From: Brucella anthropi ATCC 49188
GTDB taxonomy: Bacteria; Pseudomonadota; Alphaproteobacteria; Rhizobiales; Rhizobiaceae
Direction: 5' to 3'
Assembly (NCBI RefSeq): GCF_000017405.1
Contig: NC_009668.1
Span: 124,001 to 188,000, forward strand
DNA: 64,000 bases
The notes under the pieces were generated by a model. The model did not search any database. It was not told the DNA's origin and saw only the letters and a program-made list of their open reading frames with translations. Below, one piece after another: positions 52,816 through 62,971 of this stretch. Position 1 is the first letter of the stretch. Every line of letters starts with the position of its first letter. The translations under genes and the position numbers were made by a program.

Positions 52816-53880
52816 TCAGGGCAGCTTCAAAGCAATGAACTGTGAAACCTGACCGTGGTTGAAATTGTTGTCCGAGGCAAGGATCAGCGTTCTCTTGCCG
52901 TCAGTCACCGGCCCGAAGGTGATGGCCTCGATATTGTCGATGTCGAGGCCGAAATCACCTTCGTTGAGCTGGAGGAAAAGTTTCTTGCTGAGCGATGTCA
53001 CAGACTGACTGGCCAGTGAGGGCACATCCTTCACATTGCTGGCGCCATCGAAAGATGCGCGGTAGAGCGTAATGCGATTGCCCACACCCATGGCGAAGGA
53101 GCGTTCGACAGTGAGGAGATCGTTTCCATCGGAAACGAATTCCGACAGGCCATTATCGTTCCAGAAGGGCGGCAGCGTCGCCTTGGTGAAGATCGGGTCG
53201 GTGTCATAGGCATATTCTGCCGTCACATTGCCTGAGGCGAGGTCAAAGGCGATGATGCGTGAACGGCTGCCATGGTCGAGTGTCGCCTTGTCTCCATCCT
53301 GTGTCAGGGCGTTTTCCGTCCCCGCCAGAAGCGTCTTGCCGTCCGGTGTGATGGTCAGGCTTTCAAAAGACAGATTGTTGCGGACGCCGCGTGTCTTGCC
53401 TTCGTCGGGAATGTAGGCTTCCGGCAAAGCAAATTCGCGAATAAAGCTGCCATCGGTCTTTGCTTCGCCGATAAAAGGCCTGCCGTTCTTATCGCCTTCG
53501 CTTGACCAGTAGATCGTGCCGGTCGCCGTGTTGAAACGGATGCTTTCAGGGTCCACATCCTTCAGCGCAAATGATTTGCCGGCCTTGTCCAGAAGCGTGA
53601 CTGTTTCCAGAACATCAAGGCTTTGCACGCCGGAACCGTCGATGGCGAGCTTGAGCTTGTAAAAGCGCGCAGGTGCGTTTTCCGAGCGATCGTCGGATAT
53701 GGCGTAATAGACATCTTCACGTGGGTCGTAGTCGAGGCCGGAAATTCCGCCGAATTCGATGCCGCCGATTTTCAGGCCGGTCGGTAGCGTTATAGCGCCG
53801 ATAAGTTCCGGCTTCTGCATTTCCTGTGCCGCAGCGCTGGTGGCAAGGGCAAGAAACAGTGCAACAAAAGGTGCTTTCAT
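52816..53880 (-). CDS. exported phytase-like esterase-domain protein
   Basis: 354 residues from MKAPFVALFLALATSAAAQE at 53880, a clean signal peptide; an upstream in-frame ATG gives a poorer one. The mature chain is a beta-propeller of the esterase-like-activity-of-phytase family: FGGISGLDYDPREDVYYAIS near 45, LKDVDPESIRFNTATGTIYW and NNLSFESLTITPDGKTLLAG. Members bind metal and are thought to hydrolyse phosphate esters. It is single and convergent with the phospholipid operon; the target is unknown. Confidence 0.82.
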   Translation of the reverse strand: MKAPFVALFLALATSAAAQEMQKPELIGAITLPTGLKIGGIEFGGISGLDYDPREDVYYAISDDRSENAPARFYKLKLAIDGSGVQSLDVLETVTLLDKAGKSFALKDVDPESIRFNTATGTIYWSSEGDKNGRPFIGEAKTDGSFIREFALPEAYIPDEGKTRGVRNNLSFESLTITPDGKTLLAGTENALTQDGDKATLDHGSRSRIIAFDLASGNVTAEYAYDTDPIFTKATLPPFWNDNGLSEFVSDGNDLLTVERSFAMGVGNRITLYRASFDGASNVKDVPSLASQSVTSLSKKLFLQLNEGDFGLDIDNIEAITFGPVTDGKRTLILASDNNFNHGQVSQFIALKLP

Positions 53881-53950
53881 GGCGGATATCCGTTCGATCA
53901 GGAAAGTCACCGGATAGTCGTTCTGTTTGACAGGACGATGAAAGCCGGTC

Positions 53951-54670
53951 TCATACCCTGTCGGCGGTGCGTGTCGGTTCTTCCCTGTCGATCAGATGGG
54001 AAGGTGCCGCAAACTGCAGCAGCTTGTTCTTGTTCGTGATCTTGATTGCAGAGGCCTGCACACTGACACCGTGGGACCCGAGCGTTGCAAAACTGCGCGA
54101 CAGGTTCTCCGGCGTCATGCCGAGATAGGCGGCAAGTGTCCGTTTTTCATAAGGGATCATTACGACATCTGCGCCGTTGTTAAAAAGCGATTCCTTGACG
54201 ATCCAGTTGGCGAGGCGCTGCACACTGCTTCTAAGCTTCTGCGCCTTCAGCTCTTTGACCAGACGACGATAGGCGCGTGCCGTTTCAAAGACGACGGCGC
54301 GCATGAAACCGACGTCCTCGCTCATCAAGTCCCGAACCAGACTTGAAGGCACCATCAGCACACGGGTTGGCGTGAGAGTCTGTGCAGTTTGCAGGCACAC
54401 ATCGTCATTGAGCACGGCTGCGAGAATGAAAATATCGGCGGCGCGCAATATTTCCAGCGCGGTTTCGCCGTCGTCCGATTTCGCGGACATCAACACGAGG
54501 CCGTCCAGGATTGCGAACAGGAAGTCCGCAGGCTCGTCTTCCTTGATAAGGGTCGTGCGTGGCGGAAACGACTGCACGAAGCTCGGGCGCATGATCCGCT
54601 CGAAAGTGGCATCTGCCATATCCATGAAGAGCGGCAAATTCTTCAGCGCGTCGATGTCTTCTTTCCGCAT
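53951..54670 (-). CDS. Crp/Fnr-family regulator of nitrate respiration (NarR/DNR-type)
   Basis: 239 residues. The cyclic-nucleotide-binding-type beta-roll (EDEPADFLFAILDGLVLMSA) is followed by a long helix and the winged HTH KRTLAAYLGMTPENLSRSFA, with the E-x2-SR recognition pattern of FNR. The N-terminal cysteines that hold the FNR iron-sulphur cluster are absent, so it belongs to the NarR/NNR/DNR side of the family and probably senses nitrogen oxides or nitrate. GAGG precedes the ATG. It is divergent from the nar operon across 239 bp carrying two FNR boxes, so it likely controls nar and itself. Confidence 0.88.
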   Translation of the reverse strand: MRKEDIDALKNLPLFMDMADATFERIMRPSFVQSFPPRTTLIKEDEPADFLFAILDGLVLMSAKSDDGETALEILRAADIFILAAVLNDDVCLQTAQTLTPTRVLMVPSSLVRDLMSEDVGFMRAVVFETARAYRRLVKELKAQKLRSSVQRLANWIVKESLFNNGADVVMIPYEKRTLAAYLGMTPENLSRSFATLGSHGVSVQASAIKITNKNKLLQFAAPSHLIDREEPTRTADRV

Positions 54671-54715
54671 TAAACCTCACTTTTGGGGTCAAGTTTTCAT
54701 CAGTCTATTATGCTT

Positions 54716-54729
54716 GATAAATATCAATT
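54716..54729. promoter_or_regulatory. FNR box 1 (near the Crp/Fnr gene)
   Basis: TTGAT-AAAT-ATCAA, a perfect consensus site for FNR-type regulators. It is centred 52 bp before the regulator start codon, positioned for feedback on that gene. Confidence 0.88.
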
Positions 54730-54825
54730 GCGCAATGCGCATAAATCAATACTTTGAACTAACTAGGTCTATTTTGGTCGTTAAGCCACGAATATCTAAA
54801 ATTCAACTTGAATAGTCTAAAGATA

Positions 54826-54839
54826 TTGATCTTAATCAA
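54826..54839. promoter_or_regulatory. FNR box 2 (near narK)
   Basis: TTGAT-CTTA-ATCAA, a perfect FNR-type site centred 77 bp before the narK start, compatible with activation at about -41.5 of a narK promoter with a short leader. Confidence 0.88.
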
Positions 54840-54909
54840 TGTATTCATCTGAAAGTCGACGCATAAGTGCATACGAAACCTCCAATGGTATTCAATTCGG
54901 AGTACGCCT

Positions 54910-57648
54910 ATGCAACATGTCGCAGGGGAAAATCCCAGGGCGCAGACCACGGCGCTAGCGATGAGTACGACCGCTTTCACAGTGTGTTTTGCGGTCTGGA
55001 CCATCTTTGCAATCATCGGCATTGAAATTCGATCCGAGCTGGGCTTAAGCGAAACCCAGTTCGGCTTGCTCGTCGGTACGCCGATCCTTACGGGATCGCT
55101 GATCCGCGTCATTCTGGGCATCTGGGCGGATCGCTATGGCGGTCGGGCCATCTTCACGCTCACAATGCTGGTCTCGGCGGTTGCCACCTATCTTCTGACC
55201 TACGCCACCACCTATCCGCAAATGCTGATTGCAGCGCTTGGCGTTGGCGTGGCGGGCGGGTCGTTCTCGGTTGGCGTTGCCTATGTCTCGCGCTGGTATC
55301 CGCCGGAAAAGCAGGGCGTTGCGCTTGGCATTTTCGGCGCGGGCAATGTTGGAGCGGCGGTGACGAAGTTCTTCGCGCCGATGGTCATGGTTGCATTCGG
55401 CTGGCATACGGTCGCCGAAGTCTGGGCGGCCGCGATGGTCGTCATGGCGCTGATTTTCTATTTCACCACGAGTGACGATCCGGTCCTGGTCGAGCGTCGG
55501 CGCAAGGGCGAAAAACCCGCCAGCACCCTGATGGAGCTGGAGCCGCTGAAGAATATTCAGGTCTGGCGTTTCTCGCTTTACTATTTCTTCGTCTTCGGCG
55601 CCTTCGTGGCTCTCGCGCTGTGGCTGCCGCAATATCTGATCCATGTCTATGGCGTCGATATTCGCCTCGCAGGTATTATCGCTGCGTTCTTCTCTGTCCC
55701 GGCAAGTCTTTTCCGCGCCTATGGCGGACATCTTTCGGATGTCTATGGCGCGCGCCGGGTCATGTACTGGACCTTCGCCGTCTCGCTGGTCGCGACATTC
55801 ATACTGTCCTATCCGCCGACGGATTATGTCATCCAGAGCGATAATGGTCCACTGGCCTTCCATGCCGAAATGGGCGTAATCGGCTTCACCATCACCGTCT
55901 TCATCCTCGGCTTCTTCATGGCCTTGGGCAAGGCGGCCGTCTTCAAGCACATTCCGGTCTATTATCCGGGCAATGTCGGCTCCGTCGGCGGTCTGGTGGG
56001 CATGATCGGCGGTCTTGGCGGCTTCATCCTGCCGATCCTGTTCGGTGTACTTCTGGACCAGACCGGCCTCTGGACGAGCTGCTTCATGCTGCTCTTTGTC
56101 ATCGTCGCGGTTTCCTTTGCGTGGATGCATGTCTCGATCCGCCAGATGGAGCGCGCAGCCGAGGGCAAGACGACGGAAGAGCTTCCGGCCTTTGCTGAAT
56201 TGCAGGGCTTGAAGAAAGCCGATGTCAAGCCGGCAAAGGGCGATTCCGTCCTGACCGACTGGCGCCCGGACGATCCGACCTTCTGGGAAGAGAAGGGAAG
56301 GAGGATCGCCAAGCGCAATCTGTGGCTTTCGATCCCGGCACTGCTTCTGTCCTTCGCCATCTGGCAGGTCTGGTCCGTGGTGGTGGCAAAGCTGCCGCTG
56401 GTGGGCTACCAGTTCACGACCGACCAGCTGTTCTGGCTGGCAGCGCTACCCGGCATTTCGGGCGCGACCTTCCGCATCTTCTATTCCTTCATGGTGCCGA
56501 TCTTCGGCGGCCGCCTGTGGACCACACTGACGACCTGGTCGCTGGTCATTCCGGCCATCGGTATCGGCTATGCCGTGCAGAACCCGAATACGCCTTACTT
56601 CATCTTCCTGCTGCTGGCGCTCTGCTGTGGCTTCGGCGGCGGTAATTTCGCCTCCTCCATGTCTAACATCTCCTTCTTTTTCCCGAAGAAAGAGAAGGGC
56701 AATGCGGCAGCGCTCAATGCAGGCCTCGGCAATCTCGGCGTCAGCGTCGTGCAGTTCGTGGTTCCGCTGGTCATCACTGCCGGTATCTTCGGCAAGCTTG
56801 GCGGCGATCCGTCAATGGTTGCGACCGAAGCGGGCAGCACGCCGCTCTGGCTGCAGAATGCCGGCTTCTTCTTCGTGCCGTTCATCATCATCACGGCTTT
56901 CGCCAACTGGTTCGGCATGAACGATATCGCGTCGGCCAAGGCTTCGTTTGCCGATCAGGCCGTCATTTTCCGCCGCAAGCACAACTGGATCATGTGCTGG
57001 CTCTATACCGGCACGTTCGGCTCGTTCATCGGTTATTCGGCTGGCTTCCCGCTTCTGACCAATATCCTGTTCCCTGAGGTCAATGCACTTCAGTTCGCCT
57101 TCCTCGGACCTCTCGTCGGCGCGCTGTCGCGGTCGGGTTCGGGCTGGCTTGCCGATAAATATGGCGGCGGACGCGTCACCATCTGGGCATTCGTCCTGAT
57201 GATGATCGGCGTGGCGGGCGTGCTGTACTTCGTCGGCATCAAGGATCAGCCGAATGCGTTCTGGGGCTTCTTTGCTTCCTTCATCCTGCTGTTCTTCGCA
57301 ACGGGCATCGGCAATGCCTCCACCTTCCAGATGATCCCGGCGATCATGTCGAAAGAGATGGACAGGCTTATGCCCAATGCCACCCCGGAACAACGCCGTC
57401 ACGAAGCAGACAAGGAATCTGCGGCCATCACCGGCTTCACCTCGGCCATTGCTGCCTTCGGCGCCTTCTTCATCCCGAAGGGTTACGGCACCTCGATCAG
57501 CATGACCGGCGGACCGGAAGCCGCGCTCTGGGCCTTCCTGATCTTCTACGTGACCTGCCTCGTCATCACCTGGGGCGTCTACACCCGAAAAGGCGGTCTG
57601 CTCTACGACGTGGAGCACCGCAGCAAACCAGCCGCTGCTGCTGCCTGA
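54910..57648 (+). CDS. narK: fused NarK1-NarK2 nitrate/nitrite transporter
   Basis: 912 residues, twice the usual NarK length, with two 12-helix MFS halves joined near residues 430-470 (KTTEELPAFAELQGLKKADV). The first half has the nitrate-signature region FGAGNVGAAVTKFFAPMVMV, typical of NarK1 (nitrate/proton symport); the second has LGNLGVSVVQFVVPLVITAG, typical of NarK2 (nitrate/nitrite antiport). Fused NarK proteins of this kind are known in Paracoccus. GGAG lies before the ATG. It imports nitrate and exports nitrite for the nitrate reductase genes that follow. Confidence 0.94.
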   Translation: MQHVAGENPRAQTTALAMSTTAFTVCFAVWTIFAIIGIEIRSELGLSETQFGLLVGTPILTGSLIRVILGIWADRYGGRAIFTLTMLVSAVATYLLTYATTYPQMLIAALGVGVAGGSFSVGVAYVSRWYPPEKQGVALGIFGAGNVGAAVTKFFAPMVMVAFGWHTVAEVWAAAMVVMALIFYFTTSDDPVLVERRRKGEKPASTLMELEPLKNIQVWRFSLYYFFVFGAFVALALWLPQYLIHVYGVDIRLAGIIAAFFSVPASLFRAYGGHLSDVYGARRVMYWTFAVSLVATFILSYPPTDYVIQSDNGPLAFHAEMGVIGFTITVFILGFFMALGKAAVFKHIPVYYPGNVGSVGGLVGMIGGLGGFILPILFGVLLDQTGLWTSCFMLLFVIVAVSFAWMHVSIRQMERAAEGKTTEELPAFAELQGLKKADVKPAKGDSVLTDWRPDDPTFWEEKGRRIAKRNLWLSIPALLLSFAIWQVWSVVVAKLPLVGYQFTTDQLFWLAALPGISGATFRIFYSFMVPIFGGRLWTTLTTWSLVIPAIGIGYAVQNPNTPYFIFLLLALCCGFGGGNFASSMSNISFFFPKKEKGNAAALNAGLGNLGVSVVQFVVPLVITAGIFGKLGGDPSMVATEAGSTPLWLQNAGFFFVPFIIITAFANWFGMNDIASAKASFADQAVIFRRKHNWIMCWLYTGTFGSFIGYSAGFPLLTNILFPEVNALQFAFLGPLVGALSRSGSGWLADKYGGGRVTIWAFVLMMIGVAGVLYFVGIKDQPNAFWGFFASFILLFFATGIGNASTFQMIPAIMSKEMDRLMPNATPEQRRHEADKESAAITGFTSAIAAFGAFFIPKGYGTSISMTGGPEAALWAFLIFYVTCLVITWGVYTRKGGLLYDVEHRSKPAAAAA

Positions 57649-57671
57649 AGAAATAAAGTGAGGATATAATC

Positions 57672-60600
57672 ATGAGTCTACTCCTCGATCGCCTGAACTT
57701 TCTTGCGCGCAAGAATGTCGGCACCTTCTCGGAAGGCCATGGCGTCACGACCAATGAGAACCGCGACTGGGAAGACGCCTATCGCAAGCGCTGGCAGCAC
57801 GACAAGATTGTCCGCTCCACCCATGGCGTGAACTGCACCGGCTCCTGCTCGTGGAAAGTCTACGTCAAGGGCGGCATCATCACCTGGGAAACCCAGCAGA
57901 CGGATTATCCGCGCACCCGGGCCGACCTGCCGAACCATGAGCCGCGCGGCTGTTCGCGCGGGGCAAGCTATAGCTGGTATGTCTATTCTGCCAACCGGGT
58001 GAAATATCCGCTGATCCGCTCGCGTCTCCTGAAGCTGTGGCGCAAGGAACGCACGCTGAAAACGCCTGTCGCGGCCTGGGCCGCGATCCAGCAGGACCCC
58101 GCCAAGCGTGCCGACTATATGAAGGTGCGCGGTCTCGGCGGCTTCGTTCGCGCAACGTGGGAAGAAGTCAACGAGATCATCGCCGCGGCCAATGCCTATA
58201 CGGCCAAGACCTATGGACCGGACCGCGTGATCGGTTTCTCGCCGATCCCGGCCATGTCGATGGTGTCCTATGCGGCGGGCTCGCGTTACCTGTCGCTGCT
58301 CGGCGGCGTCTGCATGTCGTTCTATGACTGGTATTGCGATCTGCCGCCCGCTTCGCCGATGACATGGGGCGAACAGACCGACGTGCCGGAATCGGCAGAC
58401 TGGTACAATGCCGGTTTCCTGATGCTCTGGGGTTCCAACGTGCCGCAGACCCGCACGCCGGATGCGCATTTCTATACGGAAGTGCGTTACAAGGGCACCA
58501 AGTCGGTCGTGGTCTCGCCCGACTATTCGGAAGCAGCGAAGTTTTCCGATCTGTGGCTGCATCCCAAGCAGGGCACCGATGCCGCGCTTGCCATGGCGCT
58601 TGGCCATGTGATCCTGCGCGAATATCACCTTGACCGGCAGGTTCCCTATTTCGAGAATTACTGCCGTAAATATTCCGACTTCCCGATGCTGGTCATGCTC
58701 TCGAAGAAGGACGGACGTTATGTGCCGGACCGCTTCCTGCGCGCTTCCGACTTCAAGGGCGATCTCGGCGAAGGCAATAATCCAGACTGGAAAACGGTCG
58801 CCTTCGACACGAAGTCGGGCGCCTATGTTGCGCCGCAGGGCTCCATCGGCTTCCGCTGGGGTGACGATGGCCAGTGGAACCTCGAAGAAAAGGACGGCAA
58901 GGGCAAGGATGTGGAACTTGCCAAGAGCTTCATCGACAAGGACGGCCATGATGCCGTTGCCGATGTGGCTTTCCCATATTTCGGCAACCGCGAGCACGAT
59001 TATTTTGAAGGCACGGACCATGACAGCGTGCTGGTGCGCAAGGTTCCGGCCCGCAAACTGAAGATCAAGGGCGGCGACGTCATGGTTGCGACGGTGTTCG
59101 ACCTGTTTGCCGCCAATTACGGTCTTGATCGCGGGCTTGGCGACGCGAACTCTGCCAAGTCCTATGACGAGGGCCTGCCATATACCCCGGCCTGGGCTGA
59201 GAAGATCACGGGTGTCCCGCGCGACCAGATCATTGCTGTCGCCCGCGAATTCGCAACCAATGCCGAAAAGACCAATGGTCGTTCCATGGTCATCCTCGGT
59301 GCCGGTCTCAACCACTGGTACCACATGGACATGAACTATCGTGGCATCATCAACATGCTGGTGATGTGCGGCTGTATTGGTCAGTCCGGCGGCGGCTGGA
59401 GCCATTATGTGGGGCAGGAAAAGCTGCGCCCGCAGACCGGCTGGACGGCGCTTGCCTTCGCGCTCGACTGGAACCGTCCGCCGCGTCACATGAACTCCAC
59501 CTCGTTCTTCTATGCGCATACCGATCAGTGGCGCTACGAGACCGTGAAAGTGCAGGACATTCTCTCGCCCACCGCGCCTGAGGGCGCGTGGGACGGCACG
59601 ATGATCGACTACAACATCCGCGCCGAGCGCATGGGCTGGCTGCCTTCCGCGCCGCAACTCCAGACCAACCCGCTGGAGCTTGCCAAGGAGGCAGCCGCAT
59701 CAGGCAAGGAGCCGAAAGACTTTATCGCGAACGCGTTGAAGAACGGCACCGTCACCATGTCCTGCGAGGACCCGGATCACGAGGCCAACTGGCCGCGCAA
59801 CATGTTTGTCTGGCGCTCGAACCTGCTTGGTTCGTCGGGCAAGGGGCATGAGTATTTCCTGAAGCACCTGCTCGGCACGTCGAACGGCCTGCTTGGCAAG
59901 GATCTGGGTCAGGAAGGCGCACAGGAAAGCCGTGAGGCCGTGTGGCATGAGAATGCTCCGGAAGGAAAGCTCGACCTTCTGGTCACGCTCGATTTCCGCA
60001 TGTCCACAACTTGCGTCTATTCCGATATCGTTCTGCCGACTGCCACCTGGTACGAGAAGAACGACCTCAATACATCCGACATGCACCCGTTTATCCATCC
60101 GCTGTCAAGCGCAGCCGATCCGGCATGGGAAGCACGCAGCGACTGGGAAATCTTCAAGGGTATCGCGAAGAAGTTCTCGGAAGTAGCGCCGGAAGTGCTG
60201 GGTGTCGAGAAGGACATCGTTCTCGTGCCGACCCTGCATGACACGGCGGGCGAACTGGCCCAGCCGAAGGACGTTCTCGACTGGAAGAAGGGCGAAGTCG
60301 AGCCGATCCCCGGCAAGACCATGCCATCGGTTGTGGTTGTGGAGCGCGATTATCCGAACCTCTACAAGCGCTATACCTCCGTTGGACCGCTTCTCGACAA
60401 GCTGGGCAATGGCGGCAAGGGTATTTCGTGGAACACCGAACATGAGGTTGATCTGCTGGGCAAACTGAACGGCAAGGTTCATGAGCCGGGGGCAAGCGAA
60501 GGACGTCCGCGCATCTATACCGACGTCGACGCAACCGAGGTCATTCTGTCGCTCGCGCCGGAAACCAACGGTGAGGTGGCGGTCAAGGCATGGGAAGCGC

Positions 60601-61436
60601 TGTCGAAGTTCACAGGTCGTGACCATTCGCATCTGGCCATTCCCAAGGAAGACGAGAAGATCCGCTATCGCGATATTGTTGCGCAGCCGCGCAAGATCAT
60701 CTCCTCGCCAACCTGGTCGGGCATTGAATCCGAAACCGTCTGCTACAATGCAGGCTATACCAACGTGCACGAGCTGATCCCGTGGCGCACGCTGACCGGC
60801 CGTCAGCAGCTCTATCAGGATCACCTGTGGATGCGCGCTTTCGGCGAAGGCTTCTGCGTCTATCGCCCGCCGATCGATACCAAGACGGTCAATCCGGCAA
60901 TCCGTGAAAAGGCGGACGGCCAACCGCATCTGGTGCTGAACTTCATCACGCCGCACCAGAAATGGGGCATCCACTCCACCTATACGGACAATCTGTTGAT
61001 GCTGACGCTCAATCGCGGCGGGCCGGTTGTCTGGATTTCGGAGCCGGATGCCGCAAGGGCAGGTATCGTCGATAATGACTGGGTGGAAGTCTACAACGCC
61101 AATGGCGCCATTGTGGCCCGTGCGGTCGTCTCCCAGCGCATGAAGGACGGAACCGTCTTCATGTATCATGCGCAGGAGAAGATCGTGAATACGCCCGGCT
61201 CGCCGCTCACCGGCCAGCGCGGCGGCATTCACAACTCCGTCACCCGCATCATCACCAAGCCGACGCATATGATCGGCGGCTACGCCCACCAGTCCTATGG
61301 TTTCAACTATTACGGAACCGTCGGCTCAAACCGTGACGAGTTCGTGGTCGTGCGCAAGCTTGAGAAAGTGGACTGGATGGAAGGTCCGCTTGAAGAAGGC
61401 AACCAGAGCTCCGCAGCGAAGGAGGCAGCAGAATGA
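57672..61436 (+). CDS. narG: respiratory nitrate reductase, alpha (molybdopterin) subunit
   Basis: 1254 residues. The N-terminal iron-sulphur site has His51, Cys55 and Cys59 in THGVNCTGSCSWKVY and Cys94 in HEPRGCSRGASYSW, the unusual His-Cys3 pattern of NarG. The molybdenum-ligand aspartate is expected in TWGEQTDVPESADWYNAG near 235. It reduces nitrate to nitrite in the cytoplasm. GAGGATATA precedes the ATG, and the end overlaps narH by four bases. Confidence 0.97.
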   Translation: MSLLLDRLNFLARKNVGTFSEGHGVTTNENRDWEDAYRKRWQHDKIVRSTHGVNCTGSCSWKVYVKGGIITWETQQTDYPRTRADLPNHEPRGCSRGASYSWYVYSANRVKYPLIRSRLLKLWRKERTLKTPVAAWAAIQQDPAKRADYMKVRGLGGFVRATWEEVNEIIAAANAYTAKTYGPDRVIGFSPIPAMSMVSYAAGSRYLSLLGGVCMSFYDWYCDLPPASPMTWGEQTDVPESADWYNAGFLMLWGSNVPQTRTPDAHFYTEVRYKGTKSVVVSPDYSEAAKFSDLWLHPKQGTDAALAMALGHVILREYHLDRQVPYFENYCRKYSDFPMLVMLSKKDGRYVPDRFLRASDFKGDLGEGNNPDWKTVAFDTKSGAYVAPQGSIGFRWGDDGQWNLEEKDGKGKDVELAKSFIDKDGHDAVADVAFPYFGNREHDYFEGTDHDSVLVRKVPARKLKIKGGDVMVATVFDLFAANYGLDRGLGDANSAKSYDEGLPYTPAWAEKITGVPRDQIIAVAREFATNAEKTNGRSMVILGAGLNHWYHMDMNYRGIINMLVMCGCIGQSGGGWSHYVGQEKLRPQTGWTALAFALDWNRPPRHMNSTSFFYAHTDQWRYETVKVQDILSPTAPEGAWDGTMIDYNIRAERMGWLPSAPQLQTNPLELAKEAAASGKEPKDFIANALKNGTVTMSCEDPDHEANWPRNMFVWRSNLLGSSGKGHEYFLKHLLGTSNGLLGKDLGQEGAQESREAVWHENAPEGKLDLLVTLDFRMSTTCVYSDIVLPTATWYEKNDLNTSDMHPFIHPLSSAADPAWEARSDWEIFKGIAKKFSEVAPEVLGVEKDIVLVPTLHDTAGELAQPKDVLDWKKGEVEPIPGKTMPSVVVVERDYPNLYKRYTSVGPLLDKLGNGGKGISWNTEHEVDLLGKLNGKVHEPGASEGRPRIYTDVDATEVILSLAPETNGEVAVKAWEALSKFTGRDHSHLAIPKEDEKIRYRDIVAQPRKIISSPTWSGIESETVCYNAGYTNVHELIPWRTLTGRQQLYQDHLWMRAFGEGFCVYRPPIDTKTVNPAIREKADGQPHLVLNFITPHQKWGIHSTYTDNLLMLTLNRGGPVVWISEPDAARAGIVDNDWVEVYNANGAIVARAVVSQRMKDGTVFMYHAQEKIVNTPGSPLTGQRGGIHNSVTRIITKPTHMIGGYAHQSYGFNYYGTVGSNRDEFVVVRKLEKVDWMEGPLEEGNQSSAAKEAAE

Positions 61437-62971
61437 AAATCCGTGCGCAAATTGGAATGGTGCTCAATCTCGACAAGTGCATCGGCTGCCACACCTGCTC
61501 CGTGACGTGCAAGAACGTCTGGACCAATCGTGAAGGCGTGGAATATGCCTGGTTCAACAATGTCGAGACCAAGCCCGGCATCGGTTTCCCGAAGGAATGG
61601 GAAAACCAGAAGAAGTGGAATGGCGGCTGGGTTCGCAAGAAGAACGGCAAGATCGAGCCCAAGATGGGCTCCAAGTGGCGCATCCTCGCCAAGATTTTCG
61701 CCAATCCGGACCTGCCGGAAATCGACGACTATTACGAGCCGTTCGATTTCGATTACGGCCATCTCCAGACGGCAGGCGAAAGCAAGACCATGCCGACCGC
61801 CCGTCCGCGCTCGCTGATTTCCGGCGAGCGGATGGAAAAGATCGAATGGGGTCCGAACTGGGAAGAAATTCTCGGTGGTGAATTTGCCAAGCGTTCGAAG
61901 GATTACAATTTCGAAGGCGTGGAGAAGGAAATCTACGGCCAGTTCGAAAACACCTTCATGATGTATCTGCCGCGCCTGTGCGAGCACTGCCTCAATCCAA
62001 CCTGCGTTGCAGCCTGCCCGTCAGGGGCGATCTACAAGCGCGAGGATGACGGCATTGTCCTGATCGATCAGGAAAAGTGCCGCGGCTGGCGCATGTGCGT
62101 CTCCGGTTGCCCCTACAAGAAGATTTATTACAACTGGAGTTCGGGCAAGTCCGAAAAGTGCATCTTCTGCTATCCGCGCATTGAAGCTGGCCAGCCGACC
62201 GTGTGTTCGGAAACCTGCGTGGGCCGCATTCGTTATCTGGGTGTGATGCTCTATGATGCCGACCGTATTTCGGAGGCCGCTTCCACGGCCAATGAACAGG
62301 ATCTCTATCAGGAACAGCTCAATATCTTCCTCGATCCGAACGATCCTGCCGTGATCGAACAGGCGCGCAAGGATGGTGTGCCGGAAGCCTGGCTGGAATC
62401 CGCCAAGCATTCGCCGGTCTACAAGATGGCGATGGACTGGAAGATTGCCTTCCCGCTCCATCCTGAATACCGCACCCTACCGATGGTCTGGTACGTACCG
62501 CCGCTCTCGCCGCTCCAGTCGGCTGCCGCTGCGGGCAAGCTTGGCATGGATGGTCCGCTGCCGGATGTTCGTTCCATGCGCATTCCGGTCCGCTACCTTG
62601 CCAATCTTCTGACAGCAGGCAAGGAAGAGCCGGTCATCTCGGCGCTGGAACGTATGCTCGCCATGCGTGCCTATATGCGCGCCAAGACCGTCGATGGCGT
62701 TATCGACGAGGCTATTGCCGACCGCGTCGGCATGAGCAGCGCGATGATCGAGGAGATGTACCACATCATGGCGATTGCCAATTACGAAGACCGCTTCGTC
62801 ATCCCGACCACGCATCGTGAAATCACCGAGGATGCCTATGACGTGCGCGGCTCCTGCGGCTTCACCTTCGGCAATGGCTGTTCGGGTGGAACGTCGACCG
62901 AAGACCTGTTCGGCTCCAAGCGCCAGAAGGTCGTCCAGACACCAACGGATATTTTCCGGGAGCAGGTGTAA
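61433..62971 (+). CDS. narH: respiratory nitrate reductase, beta (iron-sulphur) subunit
   Basis: 512 residues, four cysteine groups: CIGCHTCSVTC near 16, CEHCLNPTCVAACPSGAIY near 183, CRGWRMCVSGCPYKK near 217 (the Trp replaces a Cys, giving the [3Fe-4S] cluster) and CIFCYPR...CSETCVGRIRYLG near 243. It passes electrons from the cytochrome b subunit NarI to NarG. Start and stop overlap the neighbouring genes (ATGA and TAATG). Confidence 0.97.
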   Translation: MKIRAQIGMVLNLDKCIGCHTCSVTCKNVWTNREGVEYAWFNNVETKPGIGFPKEWENQKKWNGGWVRKKNGKIEPKMGSKWRILAKIFANPDLPEIDDYYEPFDFDYGHLQTAGESKTMPTARPRSLISGERMEKIEWGPNWEEILGGEFAKRSKDYNFEGVEKEIYGQFENTFMMYLPRLCEHCLNPTCVAACPSGAIYKREDDGIVLIDQEKCRGWRMCVSGCPYKKIYYNWSSGKSEKCIFCYPRIEAGQPTVCSETCVGRIRYLGVMLYDADRISEAASTANEQDLYQEQLNIFLDPNDPAVIEQARKDGVPEAWLESAKHSPVYKMAMDWKIAFPLHPEYRTLPMVWYVPPLSPLQSAAAAGKLGMDGPLPDVRSMRIPVRYLANLLTAGKEEPVISALERMLAMRAYMRAKTVDGVIDEAIADRVGMSSAMIEEMYHIMAIANYEDRFVIPTTHREITEDAYDVRGSCGFTFGNGCSGGTSTEDLFGSKRQKVVQTPTDIFREQV

